64,000 bases of DNA, from assembly GCF_900106535.1 (NCBI RefSeq), contig NZ_FNOH01000021.1:1-64000 (forward strand), given 5' to 3'. The DNA is from Myxococcus xanthus. Lineage in GTDB: Bacteria; Myxococcota; Myxococcia; Myxococcales; Myxococcaceae. Made by a program: the position numbers and the translations under genes. Positions 14,801 to 22,253 of this stretch are shown here, in pieces (positions within the stretch are counted from its first letter, which is position 1; each line of letters begins with the position of its first letter). The notes under the pieces were generated by a model. That model saw only the letters and a list, made by a program, of their open reading frames with translations. It did no database searches and was not told where the DNA came from.

Positions 14801-15067
14801 AACTTCTTCGAACTGGGCGGTGATTCGCTCATCGCCGTGCAGCTCAGTGGCCGCATCAAGAAGCAGTTGGGCTTGGACCTGCCTGCGTCGAGCCTCTACG
14901 AAGGCGTCACCGTGGAGGCCCTGGCGGCGTTGCTGAAGCCAGCGGAAGCGGAGGGGCAGGAGCGCCGTGAAGAGGCGCCAGCGGCGGATGCTTCGCTCCA
15001 GCGTCGCAAGCAGACCCTGGCGCGGCAGCGCAACCTTCGTCGCTTCGACGACGATGATGATGCGTGA
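11873..15067 (+). CDS. Type I PKS module, KS-AT-ACP (no reductive domain)
   Basis: This 1064-residue protein starts from a TTG at 11873, preferred because it has a good ribosome binding site and gives the same short acidic N-terminus (QEFDDAD) before the KS as other PKS proteins in the cluster. An in-frame GTG at 11777 would add 32 residues. The KS is intact (SACSTSL near residue 182, EAHGTAT, NMGHLDA). The AT has FPGQG (about 538), GHSIGE (about 632) and HAFHS, the malonyl-CoA signature. No KR, DH or ER is present, so a beta-keto intermediate is expected. The ACP serine is in LGGDSL near 981. The tail is Arg/Lys-rich and then ends in a run of Asp. It is probably co-transcribed with the KS-AT-KR-ACP gene just upstream. 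Confidence 0.93.
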   Translation: MDSKLPQEFDDADVAIIGMAGRFPGARDVDTLWANLREGVESIRFFSKEEARAAGVSEERLEDPSFVRAAAILPEPESFDAAFFEMPPREAEITDPQHRVFLEASWEAFEHAGYSPRDYVGAISVFGGATLNTYLLMNLARNPRVLESFEPVQVNIGNGGDFLATRVSYKLNLRGASHTVQSACSTSLVAVHQACQSLLNGECDMALAGGASVNVGFFNGYRHAEGGMASPDGHCRPFDAKAQGTLFGSGVGVVLLKKLRAAVRDGDTIHAVIKGSATNNDGALKAGFTAPSVDGQAQVVAEALAASALDADDISYVEAHGTATPLGDPIEVQALTKAFRATTQRRRFCALGSVKGNMGHLDAAAGITGLMKTVMALKHGELPPSLHYERPNPAIDFDSSPFYVNATLKPWPAGDSPRRAGVSSFGVGGTNAHVVLEEAPRLPASAPSRRAWHLLPLSARTPSALESVTTRLVESLKKQGGVNLADVAWTLQAGRQRFLHRRFVLARSAEDAVDALSQPQCPRVFTEAQDAVERSVAFLFPGQGSQHVDMGRALYEAEPVFRVEVDRCAELLKPHLDGLDLRTVLYPQSEAAEVSGAKLAQTALTQPALFTLEYATARLWMSWGVMPQSMLGHSIGEYVAACLAGVFSLEHALRLVAARGRLMQGLPSGAMLAVPLSEDEVQPYLRAGGIELSLAALNGPMQCVLSGTHAAVEAVRKQLQEAGIQCQPLVTSHAFHSSMMDSILDAFAAQVATVPLAAPMLPFVSNVTGTWVTAEQATSPRYWAEHLRGTVRFADGLHALLTDARRVLLEVGPGQVLGKLAKRHPAFTASHAVLASTPPPKDAGATAGMAPLAYETLGRLWQAGVRVDWKGFHGAEVRYRVPLPTYPFERQRFWIEPAAVETAPRGTIASQPVTAVPDATPQASQAEPGGEAVRARSYQPRPQLRSAYVMPGTPLQRSLVELWQEMLGVAPIGIQDNFFELGGDSLIAVQLSGRIKKQLGLDLPASSLYEGVTVEALAALLKPAEAEGQERREEAPAADASLQRRKQTLARQRNLRRFDDDDDA

Positions 15068-15089
15068 CCGCTGCACCACTTGCTGTGAT

Positions 15090-15115
15090 GGACGGCTCGC
15101 ATGAAGGGGCCGTCC
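15090..15115 (+). terminator. Candidate hairpin terminator between convergent genes
   Basis: GGACGGC (15090-15096) pairs exactly with GCCGTCC (15109-15115) across a 12-nt loop, extendable by a G-T and a C-G pair. It lies 23 bp after the PKS stop and in front of the convergent acyltransferase gene. There is no T-run, so termination is plausible but not shown. Confidence 0.4.
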
Positions 15116-15168
15116 CTCGTGGGCATCGTTTGGGGCGAGGGCGATGCGGAGGTCCCCACCTCGATGTT

Positions 15169-16407
15169 TCAGGGCGTCTTGCGGATGCGGCCATTCTGTG
15201 TGCCGCTAGCAGCCATGGCCATGGCCACGCGGGAGTAGGCAGACACGTAAGGCTGAAGCACCGTGCGTGACCAGCGCCCCGGAATCCACAGGTAGCTGTA
15301 CAGCCCGTGCCTGCGCGCGCCACGGCGCCGCTTCGTCTCGTACCCGCTGGCGCCCAGCCAGAGCTTCTTGACGCCGAGCTCATAGGCCCGGCGCAGGGGC
15401 TCGTAGAATGCGAGGTTGAAGTACAGCGGCGTCTCGGATGCCCCGGCCTCGGCGCGGCCGACCCGGTAGAACCACATCTCATCGTTCTTGTGGAGTAGCA
15501 GGGAGAAGCCGATGGGGTCGCCATTCTGGTAGGCGACCACAGCCTCGGCCTCGGGCGAGACGTGTTGGTCGAGCGCTGCCCAGAACGTGGATGGATGGCG
15601 GAGGTGCTCGTTGCCGTACTTGGAGTAGGTCACCTCGTAGAACCGCTCCAGTTGCTCCGCCATCTCTCCCATCCGGGAGACGCGCTCGAAGCGAACGCCC
15701 GTATCCCGAGCGTGAGCCATCTCCTTCTTGAGCACCCGCCGGACGTCGCTCTTGAACTGTCCCAGGTAGGCGTCGAAGTTGTCCCCCGGGACATCCATGA
15801 CGTTGTCGTCGTAGATGAAGATTTCCTGGAACGTCGCCGAGGTGAGCGCCTCTCTCAGCGTCGTGTCATCCCGTTCCACGCCGTAGAAATAGAGCGGCAG
15901 CCGTTCGCTGGTGGCGAGCTCCCGGAGCCCTTGGAGGATGAGCTCCCGCGCCTGCTTCGCGACGTCCACGGACTGCGCGGCACAGAGGATGCTGCTCCGC
16001 ATGCTGAGCGGGCTGGTGACGAAGACGCCGCCATCGAAGCCTGCTCCCGTGCGCCAGGCCACGTTGCGGTAGAGGTCCGCCGCAGCGATGGCTGCCCGGC
16101 TCCAGGCCGGCCCGTTGGCGAAGCCTTTCTTCCAACTGGTGAAGAGGAAATGCTCCAGCGAGTAGGGCGTGTAGATGGTCTTGCTGCGGGTGATGAAACA
16201 CGGGCACAGCGCGACGGGAGTGCCCTGCTGATACGCAATGGCATATCGCAGGGACAGCTCCCCCCGGGCCATGGCGGACAGGTCGACCGCGTCCAACATG
16301 CGGAACCAGCGCCGGCCGAAGAAGACGCTCGACTCGGAGGTGAGGGCATCCAGCTCCGCGTCGCTCAGGTGGCTGACGGAGTCGTGGAATTTCAGGGTAA
16401 GCGTCAT
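15169..16407 (-). CDS. FemAB-like / GNAT-fold acyltransferase
   Basis: This 412-residue protein starts at ATG 16407. The sequence resembles the GNAT-fold proteins often annotated as peptidoglycan biosynthesis/recognition proteins (FemAB-like). Recognisable features are a central YLGQFKSDVRRVLKKE segment (family pattern YLxxFxxxxRxxxrrE), a typical GDPIGFSLLL beta strand, and a C-terminal part where a gene-neutral GASGYETKRRRGARRHG motif sits before SYLW. Enzymes of this fold transfer acyl or aminoacyl groups; Fem-type members use aminoacyl-tRNA, and PacB of pacidamycin biosynthesis is a precedent in a peptide antibiotic pathway. Whether this one uses acyl-CoA or aminoacyl-tRNA cannot be told from sequence. 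It is read with the GST gene 31 bp upstream, and convergently with the PKS gene that ends 101 bp away. Confidence 0.75.
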   Translation of the reverse strand: MTLTLKFHDSVSHLSDAELDALTSESSVFFGRRWFRMLDAVDLSAMARGELSLRYAIAYQQGTPVALCPCFITRSKTIYTPYSLEHFLFTSWKKGFANGPAWSRAAIAAADLYRNVAWRTGAGFDGGVFVTSPLSMRSSILCAAQSVDVAKQARELILQGLRELATSERLPLYFYGVERDDTTLREALTSATFQEIFIYDDNVMDVPGDNFDAYLGQFKSDVRRVLKKEMAHARDTGVRFERVSRMGEMAEQLERFYEVTYSKYGNEHLRHPSTFWAALDQHVSPEAEAVVAYQNGDPIGFSLLLHKNDEMWFYRVGRAEAGASETPLYFNLAFYEPLRRAYELGVKKLWLGASGYETKRRRGARRHGLYSYLWIPGRWSRTVLQPYVSAYSRVAMAMAASGTQNGRIRKTP

Positions 16408-16438
16408 GGCCGGGGGGCTTCGTCGGGCGCGGATCCGC

Positions 16439-17125
16439 TCAGCCGTTGAGGAGCTGGACGGCGGGGTGCCGCTTGGAGCTGGCGAGGTGCCGCGCGAGGT
16501 TGGGGCGCTGCTTCATGCGCTCGAAGAACCCGAACAGCCCAGGGTAGGTGCTCTCCAGAAGATCCTGGAGGCCGTTGTCCACGAGCAGCTCCAGGAAGCC
16601 GAAGACGCTGGTGTCCGCCACCGTCACGGAGGGACCGACGAAGAAGCCATCACCGCTGCCGTTGCTCTTCAGCAGGCGCTCGAAGTGCGCGAGCCACTGC
16701 GGCAGTTCCTCGCCCAGGATGATGGGGAGCTGCTCGGAGAGCTGGTCTGGCGTGAGCGAGGTCAGGCTGCGCGCACGCGCCGTCACTTCCTCGACGCCGT
16801 CGATGATCATGTCGCAGGCGGTGGTCTCCCGCGCATCCTTCCCATAGAGGCCGCGGGTGCGCGCGACGTGACGCAAGATGGCCAGGCTCTGCACCACGCG
16901 GAAGCCGTCCGGCTCCTCCCACAGCGGCACCTTGTCGAAGGCCAGCATGCCAGCCGCCTTGATGGCCTCGAAGGCGGGTGTCTTCACCTTGGCCTGCACG
17001 TCATAGGCGCCCAGGTCGATGTCCTCGTACTCCGTTCCGGACTCGGCGAGCAGCAGACGGATCTTCTCAGCGACGCCTCGACCCGTGAAATACGACAGGC
17101 GCGGCAATGATGATTGAGCGTTCAT
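16439..17125 (-). CDS. Glutathione S-transferase family protein
   Basis: This 228-residue protein starts at ATG 17125. The N-terminal thioredoxin-like half contains LSYFTGRGVAEKIRLLLAES, with Tyr12 in the catalytic position used by alpha/mu/pi/sigma-type transferases, and VPLWEEPDGFRVVQSLAILR, which carries the Gln-Ser glutathione gamma-glutamyl contact. The C-terminal half has the N-capping-type motif VADTSVFGFLE and the expected length. It may conjugate, isomerise or protect a reactive product of the pathway, or serve self-protection; which is not evident. It is divergent from the LanB-like gene with only 71 bp between the start codons and is probably co-transcribed with the acyltransferase gene downstream. 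Confidence 0.85.
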   Translation of the reverse strand: MNAQSSLPRLSYFTGRGVAEKIRLLLAESGTEYEDIDLGAYDVQAKVKTPAFEAIKAAGMLAFDKVPLWEEPDGFRVVQSLAILRHVARTRGLYGKDARETTACDMIIDGVEEVTARARSLTSLTPDQLSEQLPIILGEELPQWLAHFERLLKSNGSGDGFFVGPSVTVADTSVFGFLELLVDNGLQDLLESTYPGLFGFFERMKQRPNLARHLASSKRHPAVQLLNG

Positions 17126-17152
17126 ACAGGGTTCGTGGTTGGAAGGGAGAGG

Positions 17153-17165
17153 CTCTATACTAGAG
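17153..17165. promoter_or_regulatory. Candidate operator in divergent GST / LanB-like promoter
   Basis: CTCTA-TAC-TAGAG is a 5-bp inverted repeat with a 3-bp spacer. It overlaps TATACT (17156-17161), a good -10-like hexamer for the rightward gene, inside the only 71 bp that separate two divergent starts. A regulator bound here would affect both genes. The repeat is short and could be chance. Confidence 0.3.
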
Positions 17166-17179
17166 TAAACGTATTATTC

Positions 17180-17187
17180 GGAAGGGG
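17180..17187 (+). promoter_or_regulatory. Ribosome binding site for a TTG start
   Basis: GGAAGGGG ends 9 nt before the TTG at 17197 and decides the start of the LanB-like gene. The next candidate, ATG 17239, has AGGA only one base away, too close to work well. Confidence 0.55.
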
Positions 17188-17196
17188 CAGACTTCC

Positions 17197-19503
17197 TTGA
17201 ACCCCGAAGCACCCGCGCTTGTCTCCCTTGCTCCAGGAATGGCCCTGTGGCCGTGGGCCGCGCTGCGTGGCGCCGGCTTTCCCGCTCAGGATGCGCTCCG
17301 TCTCGCGGCTCCGACAGCGGCCTCCGCCGCCGATACATGGCTCGCGTCTGGGGTTGAGACACCCGGTGACGCACTGCGCACCGTGTTCGACTCGGACCTG
17401 CTGGGTATCAGCGCGGCGCTGCGCTCGCTGGCGGGGGAGTCCCACCTGAGCGAGGCCCTCCTGTGGCAGAACCGCCATGCCTACAAGACGGGCGTGGAGC
17501 CGCTGGCGGCCCTTCCCGCCACCGCTCGGAACAGCAAGGCCCGGCAGCGTGAGCGGCTGGTGGCCTCCTACGTCCAGCGCTACAGCACCAAGAACGACAC
17601 CATCGGTTTCTTTGGTCCCGTGGGTTGGGCTCGGCTCACGCCGTCGAATGAAGGGCTGCGCTGGACGCCCGGACAGCGGCTCGTCTCCCGGCGCGCGGTC
17701 TATTTCGAGACATGGTGCCTGGATGCGCTCAGCGCCGCCCTGGCGCGCGACGCGTCCCTGCGTCGCTGGGCACCGCCCCGGCTGTTGCCTTACTTCCGGC
17801 TGGAGGGGCATGTGCTTCACGGCCCCATGCCGACGCCGGTGGAGCTGGGCCCGGAGCAGGCGCTGCTGCTGTCTCGGTGTGATGGTTCGGCCAGCGCCGT
17901 GAGCATCGCGCGGGAGCTCACGGCCGGTGATTCGCCCGCCTTCGCCTCGCAGGATGAAATCTTCACGGCGCTCGAACAAGCGGTGGGTTTCGGTGTCCTG
18001 CTCTGGGGCTGGGAGGTGCCGCTCGTCATCCGGCCCGAGGTGGTGCTGCGCGGTGCGTTGATGGCCATCGAGGATGCAGACGCGCGGGCCCGTGCGCTGG
18101 CGCCGCTGGAACGTCTGGAGCGCGCGCGGGCCGCTGTCGAAGCCGCGGCTGGGACGCCCACGGCCCTGGATGGCGCGGTCGCGGAGCTGGAGGCTGTGTT
18201 CCAGGAGGTGGCGGGGGCGCCGCCGACGCGCGCGGCGGGCCAGACGTATGCCTCGCGGACGCTCATCTACGAGGACTGTGAGCGGGATGGCGCGTTGGTG
18301 CTGGGCGCTCCGGTGATTGGCCGGCTCGGAGCCGTGCTGGAGCTGGTGCTGACCGGAGCGCGGTGGCTGGTGGGGGAGGTGACACGGGGTACGCGCGCGG
18401 GCCTGGATGCGCTCTTCAACCGGTTGTCCGAAGGTGGCGCACCTGTGTCGCTCACGGCGCTCCAGCTCGCCTTCGTCCAGGGACTCAAGGACCCGGCCTC
18501 TGAAGCGGAGCTGATGCCCGTGGCCAAGGCCGTCGCCGAGCATCGTCGGCGCTGGCGTGAGCTCTTTGCCCTGGATCCGGAGGTCCGCCGCCAAACGCGC
18601 ACTGTCGATTCGCTCCGGCCCCGCGTGCTCGAGGCCTTCGGCGAGGTGGGCCCGGCGTGGCGAAGCCGCTGGCATGCCTCACCGGACGTGATGATTGACG
18701 CGGCCAGCGAGGAGGCCGTTCGCGCCGGGGACTACCAGTTGGTGCTCGGCGAACTGCATTTGTGCAACAGCATCTCCTCGCTCTTCGTGGAACAGCACCC
18801 AGCGCCCGAGGAACTCTTCGCGCTCGCGGAGCGGTGTGCCACCGGGGTCGACGTGGTGCCCGTGTTCCCGAAGTCCGAGTGGAGCCAGCGGACGCTGCCG
18901 TGCCTCTTCCCGCGAGACAGCCTCTACTACCTCTCCGGGCAGGAGCCGCCGCCCCAGCCGGGCGCTCGCGCGCTCCGCGTGGGGGACATGGTGGTGGAGC
19001 GGCGTGACGGCACGCTGGAGGTCCTCGACCGCGTGAGCGGGCGCCGCTTCGACTTGATGGAGTTCATGGCCGTGTTCTTGGAGCAGCGCTGCGCCAGCAT
19101 CTTCGACCTGGCGCTGGCCGATGACTACTCGCCTCGGGTGACGGTGGATGGCGTGGTCGTCGCCCGTGAGCGCTGGAGCGCGCCTGCTTCCGAGCTGGGC
19201 TTCGCCGGACTCACGGACCCGATGACGCAATGGCTGGAGGCCCGGCGTTGGCAGCAGGGACTGGGCATTCCGCGCTTTGCGTTCTTCAAGGTGGCGACGG
19301 AGCGCAAGCCGTGCTTCGTGGACTTCGACAGCCCCTTGCTGGTGGAGATGATGGCGAAGCTGGTGCGGCGCACGGCGGAGGAGTCGCCGGCTTCACGCGT
19401 CCAGTTCTCGGAGATGCTGCCGGACCCCGAGCACCTCTGGCTCACCGATGCGGCTCAGCGCCGCTACACGAGCGAGCTGCGGCTGGTCTGCGAGATGTCT
19501 TGA
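17197..19503 (+). CDS. Lantibiotic dehydratase N-terminal (glutamylation) domain protein, LanB-like
   Basis: This 768-residue protein starts from TTG 17197. It resembles the Lant_dehydr_N family: ALWPWAALRGAGFP near the N-terminus, the signature YSTKNDTIGFFGPVGWA at residues 129-145, and the C-terminal DAAQRRYTSELRLV. Full LanB proteins have about 1000 residues and add a C-terminal elimination (SpaB_C) domain; the length here fits the glutamylation half only. In class I lanthipeptide pathways this half transfers Glu from Glu-tRNA to Ser/Thr. Small stand-alone relatives (PEARLs) use aminoacyl-tRNA to extend peptides. No precursor peptide or LanC gene is seen nearby, so a substrate made by the NRPS is more likely, for example its predicted Ser or the chain terminus. 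The ATP-grasp gene follows after 56 bp on the same strand. Confidence 0.8.
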   Translation: MNPEAPALVSLAPGMALWPWAALRGAGFPAQDALRLAAPTAASAADTWLASGVETPGDALRTVFDSDLLGISAALRSLAGESHLSEALLWQNRHAYKTGVEPLAALPATARNSKARQRERLVASYVQRYSTKNDTIGFFGPVGWARLTPSNEGLRWTPGQRLVSRRAVYFETWCLDALSAALARDASLRRWAPPRLLPYFRLEGHVLHGPMPTPVELGPEQALLLSRCDGSASAVSIARELTAGDSPAFASQDEIFTALEQAVGFGVLLWGWEVPLVIRPEVVLRGALMAIEDADARARALAPLERLERARAAVEAAAGTPTALDGAVAELEAVFQEVAGAPPTRAAGQTYASRTLIYEDCERDGALVLGAPVIGRLGAVLELVLTGARWLVGEVTRGTRAGLDALFNRLSEGGAPVSLTALQLAFVQGLKDPASEAELMPVAKAVAEHRRRWRELFALDPEVRRQTRTVDSLRPRVLEAFGEVGPAWRSRWHASPDVMIDAASEEAVRAGDYQLVLGELHLCNSISSLFVEQHPAPEELFALAERCATGVDVVPVFPKSEWSQRTLPCLFPRDSLYYLSGQEPPPQPGARALRVGDMVVERRDGTLEVLDRVSGRRFDLMEFMAVFLEQRCASIFDLALADDYSPRVTVDGVVVARERWSAPASELGFAGLTDPMTQWLEARRWQQGLGIPRFAFFKVATERKPCFVDFDSPLLVEMMAKLVRRTAEESPASRVQFSEMLPDPEHLWLTDAAQRRYTSELRLVCEMS

Positions 19504-19559
19504 GCAGCCCGAGGCCTTTCAACGGTTTCACCCTTGTTCATTGAAGGAGCCGTACGCCC

Positions 19560-20999
19560 ATGAGCGCGCCCGAGCCGATTCCCGGCGGACAATTCTCTCC
19601 AGAAGTCAAAGCGCTGCACGGTCAGCTTTCCCCTGCCGCCGCTGCGTTCCTGGAGTTCACAAAGCGCGTCCCCGAGGCCCTTTCGCGCCACAAGTTCAAG
19701 CCGCATGAGGCGTCGCCGTTCATCACCTATGAGCTGCATGCGTGGCCCACCTTCGTGGAGGGCCCGGTTGCACGACAGATGCGAGAGGTCGCCCCGGCGC
19801 TCTGCCAACTCATCAAGCGAGCCCCCCGGCGCCTGCTGGGGGCCACGGATCGCGCGGCGGCGTTCTACGGGCTTCCGCATGAGCGGGCGCACGCGGCGCT
19901 CGATGCCCTGGCGCGGACGGATGACGCCCGCGGAGCCATTGGCCGTGGTGACTTCATCCATGACGGCACGGCCTTCAAGTGCGTGGAGTTCAACCTGACC
20001 GCGGGTGTCGGGGGCTGGGAGACGGCCATCCACGTCCAACAGGTGCTGGCGCAGCCCGCGATGCAGCGCTTCGCCATGGAGCAACGGCTGCGCGTCCGTC
20101 AGCCGCGGACGCTGCGCGATTTCTTCTCCAACGTTGTCGACACCGTGCGGCGCGACGTCAACTGGGAAGGGGAGTGCAACATCGGCATCCTCTTCTCCCC
20201 GAGCACCTTGCCGGAAGCAGGCCCGGCGGAGCAGGTGAGCCGGTTCTTCACCGCTCAGCTCCAGGAACTCCTCCAGCCCGAAGGCGCGCGCGGCGAGGTT
20301 CTCCTGGCCACCTATGGCTCGGTGGAATCAGAGCCCGGCGCCCACCTCACGCTCCGGGGCAAGCGGCTGCACGCCGTTGTGGAGTACGACGCGCGAGACA
20401 GGCTGGCGATGGCGGGAGCGACCTACGTCGCGCAGGCCCAGGCCGCGTTCGATGCCCGGACGGTCAGCCTCCTCAACGGCCCGGCGCAGGATGTGCTCGA
20501 CGACAAGCGCAACCTCGCGCTGCTCTGGGAGCACGTGACGTCGCCCGCGCTGTCCGAGGCGGAACAGGAGTTGGTGCGCCGGAACGTGCCCTGGTCATGC
20601 CGGGTCGAACGGACGCACGTCGAGCGGGACGGGGCGCGGTACCTGGTTCCGGAGCTGCTGGCCTCGCAACGCGAGTCCCTGGTCCTCAAGCCGGGCCGGG
20701 ACTACGGCGGCGAGTCCGTTCTGGTGGGTGGGACGACCTCCGCCGCGGACTGGGACACGGCCGTGCGCAAGGCGCTCGACGTGGGCGGCTGGGTGGCGCA
20801 GGAGCGCGTGCACCCGACGCCCCTCCATACGCTGGGACCGGAAGGCACGGTGGTGCCCTACATCGCCGTCTGGGGGCTCTTCGTGCTCGGAGAGACCTAC
20901 GGCGGGCACTTCCTCCGCATGTGCCCCATGCGGCGGGGCACTGGCGTGGTGAACGTCGCGCAGGGCGCCATCGTGGGCGCCCTCATCGAACTGGAGTGA
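19560..20999 (+). CDS. Circularly permuted ATP-grasp type protein, copy 1
   Basis: This 479-residue protein starts at ATG 19560 with GAAGGAG just upstream. The C-terminal part has the nucleotide-binding pattern of circularly permuted ATP-grasp proteins: LVLKPGRDYGGESVLVGG near residues 378-395 followed by GGWVAQERV, with CVEFNLTAGVGGWE in the N-terminal half as a likely metal/acceptor site. Such enzymes activate a carboxylate as acyl phosphate and join it to an amine or thiol (glutathionylspermidine synthase is a known relative of the fold). A clear paralogue is encoded at 33426-34874. Position directly after the LanB-like gene suggests a joint amide-forming step on the NRPS/PKS product. The exact substrate is unknown; assignment to the superfamily rests on motif pattern rather than a search. 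Confidence 0.7.
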   Translation: MSAPEPIPGGQFSPEVKALHGQLSPAAAAFLEFTKRVPEALSRHKFKPHEASPFITYELHAWPTFVEGPVARQMREVAPALCQLIKRAPRRLLGATDRAAAFYGLPHERAHAALDALARTDDARGAIGRGDFIHDGTAFKCVEFNLTAGVGGWETAIHVQQVLAQPAMQRFAMEQRLRVRQPRTLRDFFSNVVDTVRRDVNWEGECNIGILFSPSTLPEAGPAEQVSRFFTAQLQELLQPEGARGEVLLATYGSVESEPGAHLTLRGKRLHAVVEYDARDRLAMAGATYVAQAQAAFDARTVSLLNGPAQDVLDDKRNLALLWEHVTSPALSEAEQELVRRNVPWSCRVERTHVERDGARYLVPELLASQRESLVLKPGRDYGGESVLVGGTTSAADWDTAVRKALDVGGWVAQERVHPTPLHTLGPEGTVVPYIAVWGLFVLGETYGGHFLRMCPMRRGTGVVNVAQGAIVGALIELE

Positions 21000-21014
21000 G
21001 GCCTCGGGGCCGCG

Positions 21015-21881
21015 TTACTGCTCGCGGTACTCGCGGCCCAGCTTCTGCTGCTTGCGGATGCGGCCCACCGCGCTCAGGGCAATGGAGGGGATGAGCTTCG
21101 GGCCCAGCCTGGCCAGCATCGACCAGGTCCACCACCAGTAGTTGGTGGCGATGGCGTCCTCCACCGTGTACACGCGGTGCCACCAGCCGTAGGGCAGGTA
21201 GAGAATCTCCCCGGCCTCCAGGACGAAGTCGTAGTCGGGGACAAGGCCGCCGGGGAGCTGGTCCGCCTTGCCCCCGTGGGGCGTCAGGTCGTGGGCGCTC
21301 ACGACGGACCACGGGTGGCTGAGCTTCGCCGGGCTCAGCTCCGCGTCCCGCTTGGGCGAATACAACTGCCACTGCTTGCGGCCCACCATGACGGCGTGCA
21401 GGTTGTGGGCGCGGTCCAGGTGGAGCTGGGTGAAGGTGCCGCGCGGGCCCATGAAGAAGAGCTGCTCGGTGAGCTTGCGCTGGACGGCGTAGTCGTCGAA
21501 GCGGACGTCCTGGTGCAGCTCCGGCAGGGTGCGGAACAGGTCATTGCCGATGAGGTAGCCCGGCGTTTCGCCGCCCTTCGCCTTCAGCGTGTCGACGTAC
21601 TCCTGCATGCTCATCTTCCGCACGCGGCCCACGCGCTCCACGCCGCCCGTGTCCTTGGCGTTGTATTGCAGCCACTCCACGGGGACGCTCACGTCGCGGT
21701 ACTTCGTGGCGAAGTAGTCGAAGGTCCACCGCTCGGCCGCGGGCCAGCCCTTCATGGCGTCGGTGAGGATGACGGGTTTATTGTTCGCTTCGATGCGCTC
21801 GTAGAAGGCCCGGCGGTTGTCGAGCGGCATGCGCTCAGGAACCAGGGGTTCTGCGCCCTTATGGGCGGTGGCGGTGCTCAT
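21015..21881 (-). CDS. JmjC/cupin-like Fe(II)/2-oxoglutarate oxygenase
   Basis: This 288-residue protein starts at ATG 21881 with GGGAGAG upstream. It has the iron facial triad of JmjC/cupin-8 oxygenases: His154-x-Asp156 in QLHLDRAHN and a distal His235 in YGWWHRVYT. The lead-in GRKQWQLYSP and the segment GEILYLPYGWWH are typical of the FIH-like family. Members hydroxylate amino-acid side chains in proteins or carrier-bound peptides, so beta-hydroxylation of a residue in the product is a fair guess. It is the last gene of the leftward unit that begins with the luciferase-like monooxygenase, and it converges with the first ATP-grasp gene only 15 bp away, with no room for separate terminators. 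Confidence 0.85.
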   Translation of the reverse strand: MSTATAHKGAEPLVPERMPLDNRRAFYERIEANNKPVILTDAMKGWPAAERWTFDYFATKYRDVSVPVEWLQYNAKDTGGVERVGRVRKMSMQEYVDTLKAKGGETPGYLIGNDLFRTLPELHQDVRFDDYAVQRKLTEQLFFMGPRGTFTQLHLDRAHNLHAVMVGRKQWQLYSPKRDAELSPAKLSHPWSVVSAHDLTPHGGKADQLPGGLVPDYDFVLEAGEILYLPYGWWHRVYTVEDAIATNYWWWTWSMLARLGPKLIPSIALSAVGRIRKQQKLGREYREQ

Positions 21882-21903
21882 GGCAGCTCTCCCGGGTGGT
21901 GCG

Positions 21904-22227
21904 TCAGGCCGCGCTCTCGCTCTGGCCCTGAGCCTTCTGCAGGCGCTCGAAGTTGTTGTCGATGCCGTGGCGCACGTCCGCCAGCATGTGGATTTCGAAC
22001 TCCTGGAACGCGAAGGACGGCCAGGCGCGCAGCAGCGTCAGCAGCGACTCATGCGAGTCGGCGTTGAGGATACAGAGGCCCATCTTCGGGAGGACGTAGT
22101 AGGCACAGTCGAAGGTGCCGTCCTGGAGGCGAGCGCCCACCCAGTCACGGACAGCGCGGTTGAGGGCGATGGGGTCCTGGGGCTGGGGGCCCGAAGTGCG
22201 ATCCTTGACGTAGACGAGGTACTTCAT
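21904..22227 (-). CDS. Small ferredoxin-like alpha/beta-barrel protein (muconolactone isomerase/YCII-like)
   Basis: This protein has 107 residues. The ATG at 22227 was chosen because AGGAG lies 8 nt before it and the protein then begins MKYLVYVKDRT, the usual first beta strand of this fold; a longer in-frame reading would run back into the thioesterase gene. The pattern strand, helix (RAVRDWVGARLQDG), strand (YYVLPKMGLCILNADS), helix (ESLLTLLRAWP), strand (EFEIHMLAD) matches dimeric alpha/beta-barrel proteins. Relatives include isomerases, cyclases, decarboxylases and proteins of unknown role next to secondary-metabolite genes. It could be a cyclase or isomerase for the polyketide part. Function is not assigned. 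Confidence 0.75.
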   Translation of the reverse strand: MKYLVYVKDRTSGPQPQDPIALNRAVRDWVGARLQDGTFDCAYYVLPKMGLCILNADSHESLLTLLRAWPSFAFQEFEIHMLADVRHGIDNNFERLQKAQGQSESAA

Positions 22228-22253
22228 CGGGAAGGCTCCTTTGAAAAGTGGGG

